Shown one piece after another: positions 48,677-57,588 of a stretch of DNA of 59,454 nucleotides. The translations under genes and the position numbers were made by a program. Source of the DNA: Coriobacteriaceae bacterium (GTDB lineage Bacteria > Actinomycetota > Coriobacteriia > Coriobacteriales > Coriobacteriaceae); NCBI GenBank assembly GCA_902363875.1, contig CABJBO010000011.1, forward strand, positions 1 to 59,454, given 5' to 3'. Each line of letters opens with the position of its first letter. Position 1 is the stretch's first letter. The notes under the pieces were generated by a model. It saw only the letters and a program-made list of their open reading frames with translations, ran no database searches and was not told the DNA's origin.

Positions 48677-49531
48677 GTGGTTATCAAGCGAGTTTTCAAC
48701 AATAACGTCGCAATGGTCACTTCGGACGATGGCTCCGAGCTCATTGTCATCGGTCGAGGCCTCTGCTTTGGCCGTCATGCCGGCGACGCTGTCGATGAAG
48801 CATCGGTCGAAAAGACCTATGCACTGCAGGAGGGCACTTCTCAGGATTCGCGTACGATCGACCGCTTGGCACATCTTTTGGAGTCCATTCCCACCGTCAA
48901 CCTCGTGATTGCCGAGGACATCGTTCAGATGCTTCGTCGAGAGCTCAATGTTGATATCAACGACAAGATTCTCATTGCTCTCGCAGACCATATCAGCCTT
49001 GCTTTGGAGCGCGAGCGCAAGGGCGTCCCCTGCGAGAATCCGTTGCTGCTCGAGATCCAGCAGTTCTATCGCAAGGAGTATGCGCTTGCGGGCCGTGCGC
49101 TGCAGATTGTCAAGGAGTATATGGGCATCCAGATGAGCGAAGAAGAGCAGGGTTTTATTACGCTGCATATCGTCAACGCCACCATGCCGCAACGCTCCGA
49201 CCGTCTCATCATCTCGGTCCAGCTTGTTCGCGACGTGCTCACGATTGTTTCCGAGCGCTATGCTACGACCCTCGATGACACCTCGCTGCCCTATGAGCGT
49301 TTCGTCCGCCACCTGCAGTTTTTCGCACAGCGGGCGCTTGACCCCGCGGCCGGGCAAATCAATGGCGACGCGCTGTTCCGAATCGATGAAACTAAGTATC
49401 CGTGCGCATTCTCGTGCGCGGACGCCATAGCCGCCCACTTGTCGTCTACCTATAACGTTGTCGTTACCGATGCCGAGAAGAGTTATCTCGCGTACCACAT
49501 TGTTAACCTGCTTGGAGAACCTGGTCTCTAG
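48677..49531 (+). CDS. BglG/LicT-family transcriptional antiterminator
   Basis: 284 residues: N-terminal RNA-binding CAT domain (about 1-56, VIKRVFNNNVAMV with GRGLCFGRHAGD), then two PTS regulation domains (about 70-170 and 175-284) with conserved phosphorylatable histidines (ADHISLAL, HIVNATMP and HLQFFAQR). It binds a RAT hairpin to prevent termination when the sugar is present. The likely target is the leader at 48.03 kb. I start at GTG 48677 by alignment with LicT; GTG 48665 is possible. Confidence 0.92.
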   Translation: MVIKRVFNNNVAMVTSDDGSELIVIGRGLCFGRHAGDAVDEASVEKTYALQEGTSQDSRTIDRLAHLLESIPTVNLVIAEDIVQMLRRELNVDINDKILIALADHISLALERERKGVPCENPLLLEIQQFYRKEYALAGRALQIVKEYMGIQMSEEEQGFITLHIVNATMPQRSDRLIISVQLVRDVLTIVSERYATTLDDTSLPYERFVRHLQFFAQRALDPAAGQINGDALFRIDETKYPCAFSCADAIAAHLSSTYNVVVTDAEKSYLAYHIVNLLGEPGL

Positions 49532-49630
49532 GCATAACGTGCCCACACATCGATTGATATAAGGCAAGGCTCACGGTCTTGTCCAGGGCACATCTGTCTT
49601 AATTTGCGGAAAAGGAAGGGGAGTACCGCT

Positions 49631-51247
49631 ATGACCGCAAAAAAGAAGTTCAATTTCAAAGCGCCGTTGGAGGTGTTCGCGAAGTCAATCGTTCAGCCGA
49701 TGATGTATCTCTCGGTTGCCGGCATTCTGCTCATCGTGGGCATTATTCTGACCAACAAGACCATCTGCGCCGTGATCCCTGTGCTGGGCTCCGGTCCGTT
49801 CCAGCTTGTGGGCGCCGTTGTCTATCAGTCGCTGATGTTTATCATCAACAACCTCTCGATTCTGTTCTGCGTGGGCATCGCCGGCGCCATGGCAAAGAAG
49901 AACAAGGGCCATGCTTCGCTGATTGCCTTGATGTCGTTCTTCCTGTTCCTGCAGGCTAACAACATCGTGCTCAACGCCACCGGCTCTCTTGCCGAAGCGA
50001 GCGGCATGCTCGGTCTTACCGGAACCGGCCAGAGCACCGTTATGGGCATTCAGGTGCTCGATACCGGCGTGTTTGGCGGCATCATTCTTGGTTGCATCAC
50101 CGGTGCCGTGTTCAACAAGTACTCGAACAAGCAGTTCCCCATTGCCCTTTCGATGTTCTCGGGCGTTCGCTTCCCGTTCCTGATCATGATCATCATCTCC
50201 TGGATCATGGGCGCTGGCTTCTGCATCGTTTGGCCTCCGGTTCAGGGTGCCATCTCCTCCGTTGCCGGCATCATTAAGGAGTCGGGCAACATCGGTCTGT
50301 TCATCTACGGCATGCTCAACAAGCTGCTCGTTCCCACCGGTCTGCACCACCTCATCTACACCCCGTTCCAGTTCTCCGATGTGGGCGGCACCCTGACGCT
50401 GGGCGATCAGGTTATCGCCGGCGCCTATCCCATCCGTGTCGCCGAGATGGCAATGACGGGCCAGCCCTTCTCCGATAGCACGTATTTCAACAGCTACACC
50501 TTCAACAACCTGTGGCCCTACATCGGTATCGGTCTCGCCTTTATCTTCACCGCTTACAAGGGGAACAAGGATAAGACCAAGGCCGTTATCATCCCGCTGA
50601 TCATCACCGCCGTGCTCTCCTGCGTCACCGAGCCCATGGACTTCCTCTTTGTCTTCGCCGCTCCCGTGCTCTTTGTCGTTCACTCGGTTCTTTCCGGTAT
50701 CTTCCTGGTCCTGCTCAAGGTCCTCTCCGTGCCCGCTTCGACTGCAGGCGGCATCATCAACATCGTGGTTTCCAACCTGGTCCTCGGTGTCGACAAGACC
50801 AACTGGCCGGTTATGCTGGTGCTTGGAGTCGTCAACGCCGCTCTGTACTTCTTCCTCTTCACCTTCCTTATTAAGAAGCTCAACCTCCACACGCCTGGTC
50901 GCGAGGAGGAGTCCGAGCTCGCCGAGTCCGTTGCCGAGGGCGAGGCCGCCGCGTCTGTCGCGGTGAAGCAGGGCGCTGTTGCCGCAGCTCCCGCAGAGGG
51001 CGTCGATGCAGGTATTGCCGACCTGGTCGCAGGTCTTGGCGGCAAGGACAACATCGAGGAGCTCGAGAACTGCTTTACGCGTCTTCGCGTGAACGTTAAG
51101 AACCCGGACCTCATCGATGAGAACCTCATCAACCACGTGCCCAACAGCGGCATCAACCGCAACGGCAACAATATCCAGATCATCTTTGGCATGAAGGTCG
51201 CCGAGATGCGCGACAAGGTCGAAAACGCAATTGAGAAGGAGCAGTAA
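49631..51247 (+). CDS. PTS EIICB component, alpha-glucoside/maltose type
   Basis: 538 residues. EIIC with about ten TM segments (1-425, including FQFSDVGGTLTLGD and SCVTEPMDFLFVFAAP) is followed by an Ala/Glu-rich linker and a C-terminal EIIB domain with the phosphocysteine near residue 481 in ENCFTRLRV. Domain order CB is the alpha-glucoside/maltose arrangement. The GH4 6-phospho-alpha-glucosidase next door supports alpha-glucoside specificity. SD GGGGAG is 9 nt before ATG 49631. Confidence 0.93.
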   Translation: MTAKKKFNFKAPLEVFAKSIVQPMMYLSVAGILLIVGIILTNKTICAVIPVLGSGPFQLVGAVVYQSLMFIINNLSILFCVGIAGAMAKKNKGHASLIALMSFFLFLQANNIVLNATGSLAEASGMLGLTGTGQSTVMGIQVLDTGVFGGIILGCITGAVFNKYSNKQFPIALSMFSGVRFPFLIMIIISWIMGAGFCIVWPPVQGAISSVAGIIKESGNIGLFIYGMLNKLLVPTGLHHLIYTPFQFSDVGGTLTLGDQVIAGAYPIRVAEMAMTGQPFSDSTYFNSYTFNNLWPYIGIGLAFIFTAYKGNKDKTKAVIIPLIITAVLSCVTEPMDFLFVFAAPVLFVVHSVLSGIFLVLLKVLSVPASTAGGIINIVVSNLVLGVDKTNWPVMLVLGVVNAALYFFLFTFLIKKLNLHTPGREEESELAESVAEGEAAASVAVKQGAVAAAPAEGVDAGIADLVAGLGGKDNIEELENCFTRLRVNVKNPDLIDENLINHVPNSGINRNGNNIQIIFGMKVAEMRDKVENAIEKEQ

Positions 51248-51250
51248 ACA

Positions 51251-52633
51251 ATGATCATTACTCTGTGTGGTGGCGGATCCACCTTTACCCCTGGCATCGT
51301 CAAGTCCATCGCTCTGCGCAAGGACGAACTCGACGTTGACGAGATTCGTCTGTACGACATCAACGAGGAGCGCCAGCGCAAGATCGGCGTGCTCGTGGAC
51401 TGGATTCTGCACGAGGACCTCGGCCTGGACATCAAGCTCACGGTGACCACCGACAAGGAGACGGCTTTTACCGACGCGAGCTTCGTGTTTGCCCAGATGC
51501 GCGTGGGCGGCTACGCCATGCGCGAGCAGGACGAGAAGATTCCGCTGCGCCATGGCTGCGTGGGCCAGGAGACCTGCGGTTGCGGCGGCCTTGCCTACGG
51601 CATGCGCACCATCTTCCCCATGGTCGAGCTGATCGATGACGTCGAGAAGTACGCCAAGAAGGACTACTGGATTCTCAACTACTCCAACCCTGCTGCCATC
51701 GTCTCCGAGGGCTGCCGTGTGCTGCGTCCCAACGCTCGCATCATCAACATCTGCGACATGCCGATCGCGATCATCGACGTGGTTTGCGCCGCACTCGATA
51801 TCGACAAGAAGGATGTCGAGTACGATTACTTTGGCCTCAACCACTTTGGCTGGTTCACCTCGATTCGCCACAAGGGCGAGGAGGTGCTCCCGCAGCTGCG
51901 CGAGTACATCAAGGAGCACGAGATTCTGCTGCCCGATTCGTACCTCAAGGGCATGGGCTCGCTGATGTCCAAGAAGCCCGAGGAGGCCACTGACGAGCAC
52001 CCCGAGCAGAACCGCCACACCAAGGGCAGCTGGTACTACGTCTGGAAGGGCGAGTACGAGATCATGGAGTGCTTCCCGGAGTACCTGCCTAACACGTATC
52101 TGAACTACTACCTGCAGCAGAAGGAGTTCGTCGAGCATTCCAACCCCGAGCGCACCCGAGCTAACGAGGTTGAGGAGACGCGCGAGAAGAACCTCTTCGA
52201 CGGCATCGACCACTACGAGAAGACGGGCGAGATCGACGAGAGCACGTTCTACGCGGGCAGCCACGGCGACTGGATTGCCGATCTGGCTATCGCTCTGAAG
52301 AACGACACCAAGCAGCGCTTCCTGGTCATTTGCGAGAACAAGGGCGCTATCCCCAACATGCCCTACGACGCTATGGTCGAGCTGCCTGCCTACATTGGCA
52401 AGAATGGCCCCGAGGTCATCAGCCGCGACAACATCCCGCTGTTCCAGCAGGGTCTCATGATGCAGCAGCTGAACTCCGAGAAGCTCGTGGTCGAGGCTAC
52501 GATCGAGGGTTCGTACGAGAAGGCACTCAAGGCCTTTACGCTGAACAAGACCGTGCCGTCGATGAAGGTCGCCAAGGAAGTTCTCGACGACATGATCGAG
52601 GCCAACAAGGACTTCTGGCCCGAGCTTAAGTAA
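51251..52633 (+). CDS. GH4 6-phospho-alpha-glucosidase
   Basis: 460-residue NAD+- and Mn2+-dependent glycosidase of family 4, which hydrolyses 6-phospho-alpha-glucosides made by the PTS. The NAD site CGGGSTFTPG is at residues 6-15. The Mn-binding Cys is in NICDMPIA and the His in FGLNHFGW. The long region with NYSNPAAI and the catalytic loops is intact. It begins 3 nt after the EIICB stop. Length matches GlvA/AglB-type enzymes. Confidence 0.94.
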   Translation: MIITLCGGGSTFTPGIVKSIALRKDELDVDEIRLYDINEERQRKIGVLVDWILHEDLGLDIKLTVTTDKETAFTDASFVFAQMRVGGYAMREQDEKIPLRHGCVGQETCGCGGLAYGMRTIFPMVELIDDVEKYAKKDYWILNYSNPAAIVSEGCRVLRPNARIINICDMPIAIIDVVCAALDIDKKDVEYDYFGLNHFGWFTSIRHKGEEVLPQLREYIKEHEILLPDSYLKGMGSLMSKKPEEATDEHPEQNRHTKGSWYYVWKGEYEIMECFPEYLPNTYLNYYLQQKEFVEHSNPERTRANEVEETREKNLFDGIDHYEKTGEIDESTFYAGSHGDWIADLAIALKNDTKQRFLVICENKGAIPNMPYDAMVELPAYIGKNGPEVISRDNIPLFQQGLMMQQLNSEKLVVEATIEGSYEKALKAFTLNKTVPSMKVAKEVLDDMIEANKDFWPELK

Positions 52634-52666
52634 AAGCAACAGGGTCGCTGACCGCATACCTGGAGC

Positions 52667-52703
52667 AATGCCCCGTCCACGTGATTGCGTGGGCGGGGCA
52701 TTG
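52667..52703 (+). terminator. Rho-independent terminator of the alpha-glucoside operon
   Basis: AATGCCCCGTCCACG (52667 on) pairs with GCGTGGGCGGGGCATT over about 14 bp, around a short loop. The T-tract is short. Confidence 0.88.
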
Positions 52704-52789
52704 TCATTTGGTAACGCGTTTTATCAAATATGGCATTTATCTGCGGTAAAGGTGTTTAGCACCGCTGAGGGCCGCGTTTTATACCGCCT

Positions 52790-52889
52790 GCCGAACCGCG
52801 TGGAGACCTAACAACTTTTTAGGTCAGTGTGTTGCATGTAGCAACTTCGCCCGGCCTCGCCTCCGGGCTGCCATGTGAGAGGGGATCTT
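52790..52889 (+). promoter_or_regulatory. Structured leader of the hydrogenase operon
   Basis: Three small hairpins follow one another: GACCTA/TAGGTC, GTTGC/GCAAC and GCCCGG/CCGGGC (about 52805-52872), then GAGAGGGG before the ATG. It could be a riboswitch-like element. No known consensus was recognised. Confidence 0.4.
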
Positions 52890-54722
52890 ATGGCTCGACT
52901 GCATGTAATGGAACGCAGCCACGCCCAGGCCGTCATGGACGACCTGCACGATGCACTCGGACGCCGCTTGGCGGTGAGCTCGCTCGCCCCGTGTCCCGTT
53001 GAGTTTACGGCAGCGCTCGTCAACCTGTGTTCCACTCAGAGCTGCGGCAAGTGCACACCCTGCCGCGTGGGCCTGAGCGCGCTGAGCGATCTGCTCGCCG
53101 ATGTGCTCGAGGGCCGCGCCGACGAGTCCACGCTCAACTTGATTGAGCGCACCGCCCGCACCATCTACCTTTCGAGCGACTGCGCCATCGGCTACGAGGC
53201 CGGCGCCATGGCGCTTACCGCCATTCGCGGCTTTCGCGACGACTTTGAGCACCACATTCGCGAGCACTCCTGCGGCTTTGACCGCGAGGCACGCGTTCCG
53301 TGCGTATCGGGCTGCCCGGCGCACGTCGACATTCCCGGGTACATCTCGCTGGTCGAGGCCGGCCGTTATGCCGACGCCGTCAAAGTCATCCGCAAAAACA
53401 ACCCGCTGCCGCTCGTCTGCGGCCTGGTATGCGAGCACCCCTGTGAGATGCACTGCCGTCGCGGCATGGTCGACGACCCCATGAACATCCTCGCTCTCAA
53501 GCGTTTTGCCGTTGAGCACAGCGACCTCAACGACCACAAGCCCCATGTAGTGGACAACACCGGCAAGCGCGTCGCCGTGATCGGCGGCGGCCCGGCCGGC
53601 CTTTCCTGTGCCTACTACCTGGCCGTGATGGGCCATAAGGTGACCATCTTTGAGCAGCGCCACCACCTGGGCGGCATGCTGCGCTACGGCATTCCCAGCT
53701 ACCGTCTGCCGCGCGAGCGCCTGCAGGCCGAGATCGACTGGATCTTGAGCGCCGGCATCAACGTGGAACTCGACCACTCCGTCAACGGCGAGGAGCTTGC
53801 CCGCCTGCGCGACGAGTTCGATGCCGTCTACCTGGCCATTGGCGCCCACAGCGATAAGAAGCTCGGCCTTCCGGGCGAAGAGGCGCTCGGCGTGGAGTCG
53901 GCCGTCAAGATGCTGCGCGCCATTGGCGATGATGAGCTGCCCGATCTGAGTGGCCAGCGCGTATGCGTCATCGGTGGCGGCAACGTCGCCATGGACGTTG
54001 CCCGCTCTGCCGTGCGCTGCGGTGCCGAAAAGGTGAGCATCGTCTACCGCCGTCGCATCTGCGACATGACGGCCCAGGACGCCGAGATCGCCGGCGCCCA
54101 GGCCGAGGGCTGCGAGGTGCTGGAGCTGACGGCCCCGCTCGCCATCGAGACCGGCGAGGACGGTCGCGTGTGCGGCCTGCGCGTGCAGCCACAGATTATC
54201 GGCGAGCCCCGCCGCGGTCGCCCGGCCCCGCGTGCCGCCGCCACGCCCGAACGCATCATCCCCTGCGAGCGCGTGTTTGTGGCCATTGGCCAGGACATCG
54301 ATTCCAAGCCGTTTGAGGAGATGGGCATTGCCTGCAAGTGGGGCTGCGTCGTCACCGATTCGGACGGCGCCGTGCCCAACTTCGATGGTCTCTTTAGCGG
54401 CGGCGACTGCCAGACCGGCCCCGCCACCGTTATCCGCGCTATCAACGCCGGCCGCGTGGCCTCGGCAAACATCGACCGCTACCTGGGCTTTGATCACAAG
54501 ATCAAACTCGAGGTCGAACTGCCGACCGTCCAGTTTAAGGGTAAGCACGAGTGCGGCCGCTGCGAGCTGGGCGAGCGCGAGGCGGGCGAGCGTATTCACG
54601 ATTGGAATCTGGTCGAGCAGGGTCTTACCGAACAGGAGGCATGCCAGGAGGCGAGCCGCTGCCTGCGCTGCGACCACTTTGGCTTTGGTGCGTTCCGCGG
54701 AGGGAGGAACTTGGAATGGTAG
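52890..54722 (+). CDS. NuoF-type Fe-S domain fused to a GltD-like FAD/NAD(P)H oxidoreductase
   Basis: 610 residues. The N-terminal ~120 hold the Fe-S end of a NuoF/HydB-type subunit (SCGKCTPCRVGL at about 50-61, with the final Cys near 92). The FMN/NADH-binding part of NuoF is missing. The rest is GltD-like: cluster cysteines (CVSGCPAHVD, CEHPCEMHC), FAD site VIGGGPAGLSCAYYL (about 231), NAD(P) site VIGGGNVAMDVARSA (about 361), and a C-terminal cysteine motif (CGRCELG with CLRCDHF). It overlaps hydA by 7 nt, so it probably couples NAD(P)H to H2 production or uptake. Confidence 0.85.
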   Translation: MARLHVMERSHAQAVMDDLHDALGRRLAVSSLAPCPVEFTAALVNLCSTQSCGKCTPCRVGLSALSDLLADVLEGRADESTLNLIERTARTIYLSSDCAIGYEAGAMALTAIRGFRDDFEHHIREHSCGFDREARVPCVSGCPAHVDIPGYISLVEAGRYADAVKVIRKNNPLPLVCGLVCEHPCEMHCRRGMVDDPMNILALKRFAVEHSDLNDHKPHVVDNTGKRVAVIGGGPAGLSCAYYLAVMGHKVTIFEQRHHLGGMLRYGIPSYRLPRERLQAEIDWILSAGINVELDHSVNGEELARLRDEFDAVYLAIGAHSDKKLGLPGEEALGVESAVKMLRAIGDDELPDLSGQRVCVIGGGNVAMDVARSAVRCGAEKVSIVYRRRICDMTAQDAEIAGAQAEGCEVLELTAPLAIETGEDGRVCGLRVQPQIIGEPRRGRPAPRAAATPERIIPCERVFVAIGQDIDSKPFEEMGIACKWGCVVTDSDGAVPNFDGLFSGGDCQTGPATVIRAINAGRVASANIDRYLGFDHKIKLEVELPTVQFKGKHECGRCELGEREAGERIHDWNLVEQGLTEQEACQEASRCLRCDHFGFGAFRGGRNLEW

Positions 54723-56527
54723 AGCCCAACAAAACCACTGTCAGCGACAACACCGAAAACGGAGCGCACAACATGGTCAAGCTCACTATCGATAACTGCG
54801 AGGTCGTGGTGCCCGAGCACACCACGATCCTGGACGCAGCCAAGTCCGTCGGCATCCAGATTCCCACCCTGTGCTATCTGCGCGATCTAAACGAGATCGG
54901 CGGCTGCCGCGTGTGCGTGGTCGAGGTTGAGGGCTGCGACCAGCTGGTTGCCGCCTGCAACAACTACGTGCTCGACGGCATGGTGGTCCACACCAACAGC
55001 CCCAAGGCGCGCGAGGCCCGTCGCACCAACGTGCAGCTGCTGCTGTCGCAGCACGATGCGCAGTGCGCGAGCTGCGTGCGCAGCGGTAACTGCAACCTGC
55101 AGGCCATCGCCAACGACCTGGGCATTTTCTATCTGCCCTACCAGAAGCATCTGGCGGGTGAGGGCTGGGACTTCGACTTTCCCATCATCCGCGACAACGA
55201 CAAGTGCATTAAATGCATGCGCTGCATCAAGGTGTGCGAGAGCGTCCAGGGCTTGGGGATTTGGGACCTGACCAACCGCGCCACGCACACCGCCGTGGGC
55301 ACCCGCGGGCGCGCGCCGATCGGCAAGACCGACTGCGTCGCATGCGGCCAGTGCATCACGCATTGCCCCACGGGCGCGCTGCGCGAGCGCGATGACACCG
55401 AGGCCGTGTTCGACGCTCTCGCTGATCCCGACAAGATCGTGCTGGTGCAGATCGCGCCAGCCGTGCGTAGCGCTTGGGGCGAGGAGCTCGGCATTTCACG
55501 CGAGGAGGCTACCGTCGAGCGTCTGGCCTGCGCGCTGCGCCGCGTGGGCTTTGAGTACGTGTTCGACACCGACTTCTCGGCTGATCTCACCATTATGGAG
55601 GAGGGCTCCGAGCTGCTCGAGCGCCTGGGTAAGGCCGCCAAGGGCGAGGGCGACAGCCGCGGCTGGCCCATGTTCACGAGCTGCTGCCCGGGCTGGGTAC
55701 GCTTTGTAAAGGCACGCTATCCGGAGTTTGTCGATAGCCTGTCCACGTCCAAGTCGCCGCAGCAGATGTTCGGCGCCATCGCCAAGACCTACTACGCCAA
55801 GGTGCTGGGCGTGGAGCCCGAGCGCCTGTTTGTGGTGTCCGTGATGCCGTGCACGGCCAAGAAGGCCGAGTGCGCGCTGCCGAGCATGGTGGGCGAGGAC
55901 GGCACGCCCGACGTTGACGTTGCGCTGACGGTGCGCGAGATGGTGCGCATGATCCGCGCGAACCACGTGAGCGTGGATACGCTGGTTGAGGAGCCGCTCG
56001 ATACGCCGCTGGGCTTTGGCACGGGCGCGGGTGTGATCTTTGGCGCCACGGGCGGCGTGATGGAGGCCGCCGTGCGCTCGGCATATTACCTGGTGACGGG
56101 CAAGAATCCCGATGCCGACTTCTTTACCGAGATGCGTGGGCTCGACGGTTGGAAGGAAGCCATGGCCGATATCGATGGCACCAAGGTGCGCGTCGCCGTG
56201 GCGCACGGGCTGGGCAACGCCGCCCGCCTGCTCGATGCGATTCGCGACGGCCGTGCGAGCTATGACTTCGTCGAGGTCATGGCGTGTCCGGGCGGCTGCG
56301 TCGGTGGCGGTGGCCAGCCCATCCATGACGGCTGCGAGCTGGCGGCAGAGCGTGGTCAGGTTCTTTGGGGCCTCGATGCGGCAGCGGACATTCGCTTCTC
56401 GCACGAGAATCCCGATGTTCAGGCATGCTATCGCGAGTTCTTGGGCGCGCCGCTCTCGCCGCTGGCCGAGGAGTTGCTGCACACTGACCACCACGCCTGG
56501 ACGATGCCTAACGAAGGGATGTGCTAA
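54716..56527 (+). CDS. [FeFe] hydrogenase, group A type (HydA-like)
   Basis: 603 residues. N-terminal [2Fe-2S] domain with CYLRDLNEIGGCRVC, a His-ligated cluster region (HDAQCASCVRSGNC) and two [4Fe-4S] motifs (CIKCMRCIKVC and CVACGQCITHC, about 160-220). The catalytic H-cluster motifs are intact: FTSCCPGW (about 320-327), MPCTAKKAE (about 377) and MACPGGCVGGGGQP (about 522). It makes or consumes H2, probably with the upstream reductase. No maturation genes (hydE, hydF, hydG) are in the window. GGAGG is 8 nt before ATG 54716. Confidence 0.95.
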   Translation: MVEPNKTTVSDNTENGAHNMVKLTIDNCEVVVPEHTTILDAAKSVGIQIPTLCYLRDLNEIGGCRVCVVEVEGCDQLVAACNNYVLDGMVVHTNSPKAREARRTNVQLLLSQHDAQCASCVRSGNCNLQAIANDLGIFYLPYQKHLAGEGWDFDFPIIRDNDKCIKCMRCIKVCESVQGLGIWDLTNRATHTAVGTRGRAPIGKTDCVACGQCITHCPTGALRERDDTEAVFDALADPDKIVLVQIAPAVRSAWGEELGISREEATVERLACALRRVGFEYVFDTDFSADLTIMEEGSELLERLGKAAKGEGDSRGWPMFTSCCPGWVRFVKARYPEFVDSLSTSKSPQQMFGAIAKTYYAKVLGVEPERLFVVSVMPCTAKKAECALPSMVGEDGTPDVDVALTVREMVRMIRANHVSVDTLVEEPLDTPLGFGTGAGVIFGATGGVMEAAVRSAYYLVTGKNPDADFFTEMRGLDGWKEAMADIDGTKVRVAVAHGLGNAARLLDAIRDGRASYDFVEVMACPGGCVGGGGQPIHDGCELAAERGQVLWGLDAAADIRFSHENPDVQACYREFLGAPLSPLAEELLHTDHHAWTMPNEGMC

Positions 56528-56529
56528 CG

Positions 56530-57585
56530 ATGCGCGCGTTTGATTTTGAGATGTCGCGCCGGGGGTTTGCCTCGGCGCTCGCCGTGGGCGCCCTGTCGCT
56601 TGTGCTCGCGGGCTGTGGCGGCGGGGCTGCCGGTGCCGGGTCCGCCGCGGGCTCGGCTGCCGCGGACGGCGCCGGTGCTGCTGCAGAGTCGGTCGAGGTG
56701 CACGTCGCCTCGCTCAAGGGACCGACCTCGATTGGCCTGGTGCAGTTTATGGACCAGGCCGCAAACGGCGAGACGGACAACGAGTTCGACTTTGCGATCA
56801 ACACTGCCGCCGACGAGATTGTGCCCAAGGTCATTCAGGGTGATGTCGACATTGCCCTGGTGCCGGCCAACGTGGCGAGCGTGCTCTACAACAAGACCGA
56901 GGGCGCGGTGCAGGTCATCGACATCAACACGCTGGGCGTGCTGAACGTTGTGACGGGCGACGCGAGTGTGGCCTCGTTTGGCGATCTGGCGGGCCATACC
57001 GTCTACATGACGGGCAAGGGCACCACGCCGGAGTACGTCATGAACTACCTGCTGGAGCGCGCGGGCCTGACCGGCCAGGTGGCGCTTGAGTTTAAGAGCG
57101 AACCCACCGAGGTGCTGTCGGCCCTGCTTGCCGACCCGTCCGCCGTGGGCGTGCTGCCGGAGCCATTCAAGACCGCTGCCATCGCCAAGAGCGAGGGCAA
57201 GCTGTCGGCACCGGTGAGCCTGACCGATGTGTGGGACGAGCTCGCGGGTGACACGGGCTCCCGTTTGCTGACGGGCGTGACCGTGGTGCGCCGTGCCTTT
57301 GCCGAGGAGCATCCCGAGGCCGTTGCGGAGTTCTTGAGCTGCCATGCGGCGAGCGTTAAGGCTGTCAATGCGGCGCCGGCAGACTGGGCACAGGCCGTGG
57401 TCGATGCCGGCATCGTGGACAACGCCAAGATCGCCGAGAAGGCGATTCCCGGGTGCATGCTTGTCTGCCAGACGGGCAAGGATATGAAGGCGGCACTTAG
57501 CGGGTATCTTCAGGTGCTGTCCGACGCGGACGCGAGTGCCGTGGGTGGTAAACTTCCGGCTGACGATTTCTACTACATGGAGTAG
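56530..57585 (+). CDS. Tat-like lipoprotein, ABC substrate-binding protein
   Basis: 351 residues. The signal peptide has an SRRGF twin-arginine-like motif (9-13) and a lipobox LVLAGC ending in Cys29, so it is probably a lipidated exported protein. The mature part resembles substrate-binding proteins of the NMT1/SsuA type (NEFDFAINTAADEIVPKVIQ and GDVDIALVPANVA). It overlaps neither neighbour but starts 2 nt after hydA and ends 3 nt before the ABC gene. The ligand is unknown. Confidence 0.87.
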   Translation: MRAFDFEMSRRGFASALAVGALSLVLAGCGGGAAGAGSAAGSAAADGAGAAAESVEVHVASLKGPTSIGLVQFMDQAANGETDNEFDFAINTAADEIVPKVIQGDVDIALVPANVASVLYNKTEGAVQVIDINTLGVLNVVTGDASVASFGDLAGHTVYMTGKGTTPEYVMNYLLERAGLTGQVALEFKSEPTEVLSALLADPSAVGVLPEPFKTAAIAKSEGKLSAPVSLTDVWDELAGDTGSRLLTGVTVVRRAFAEEHPEAVAEFLSCHAASVKAVNAAPADWAQAVVDAGIVDNAKIAEKAIPGCMLVCQTGKDMKAALSGYLQVLSDADASAVGGKLPADDFYYME

Positions 57586-57588
57586 CCC

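Noticed and set aside
49685..52657. 990-codon minus-strand frame across the PTS and GH4 genes
   Set aside because: Covers two genes with strong motifs on the plus strand; composition is typical of an antisense frame.
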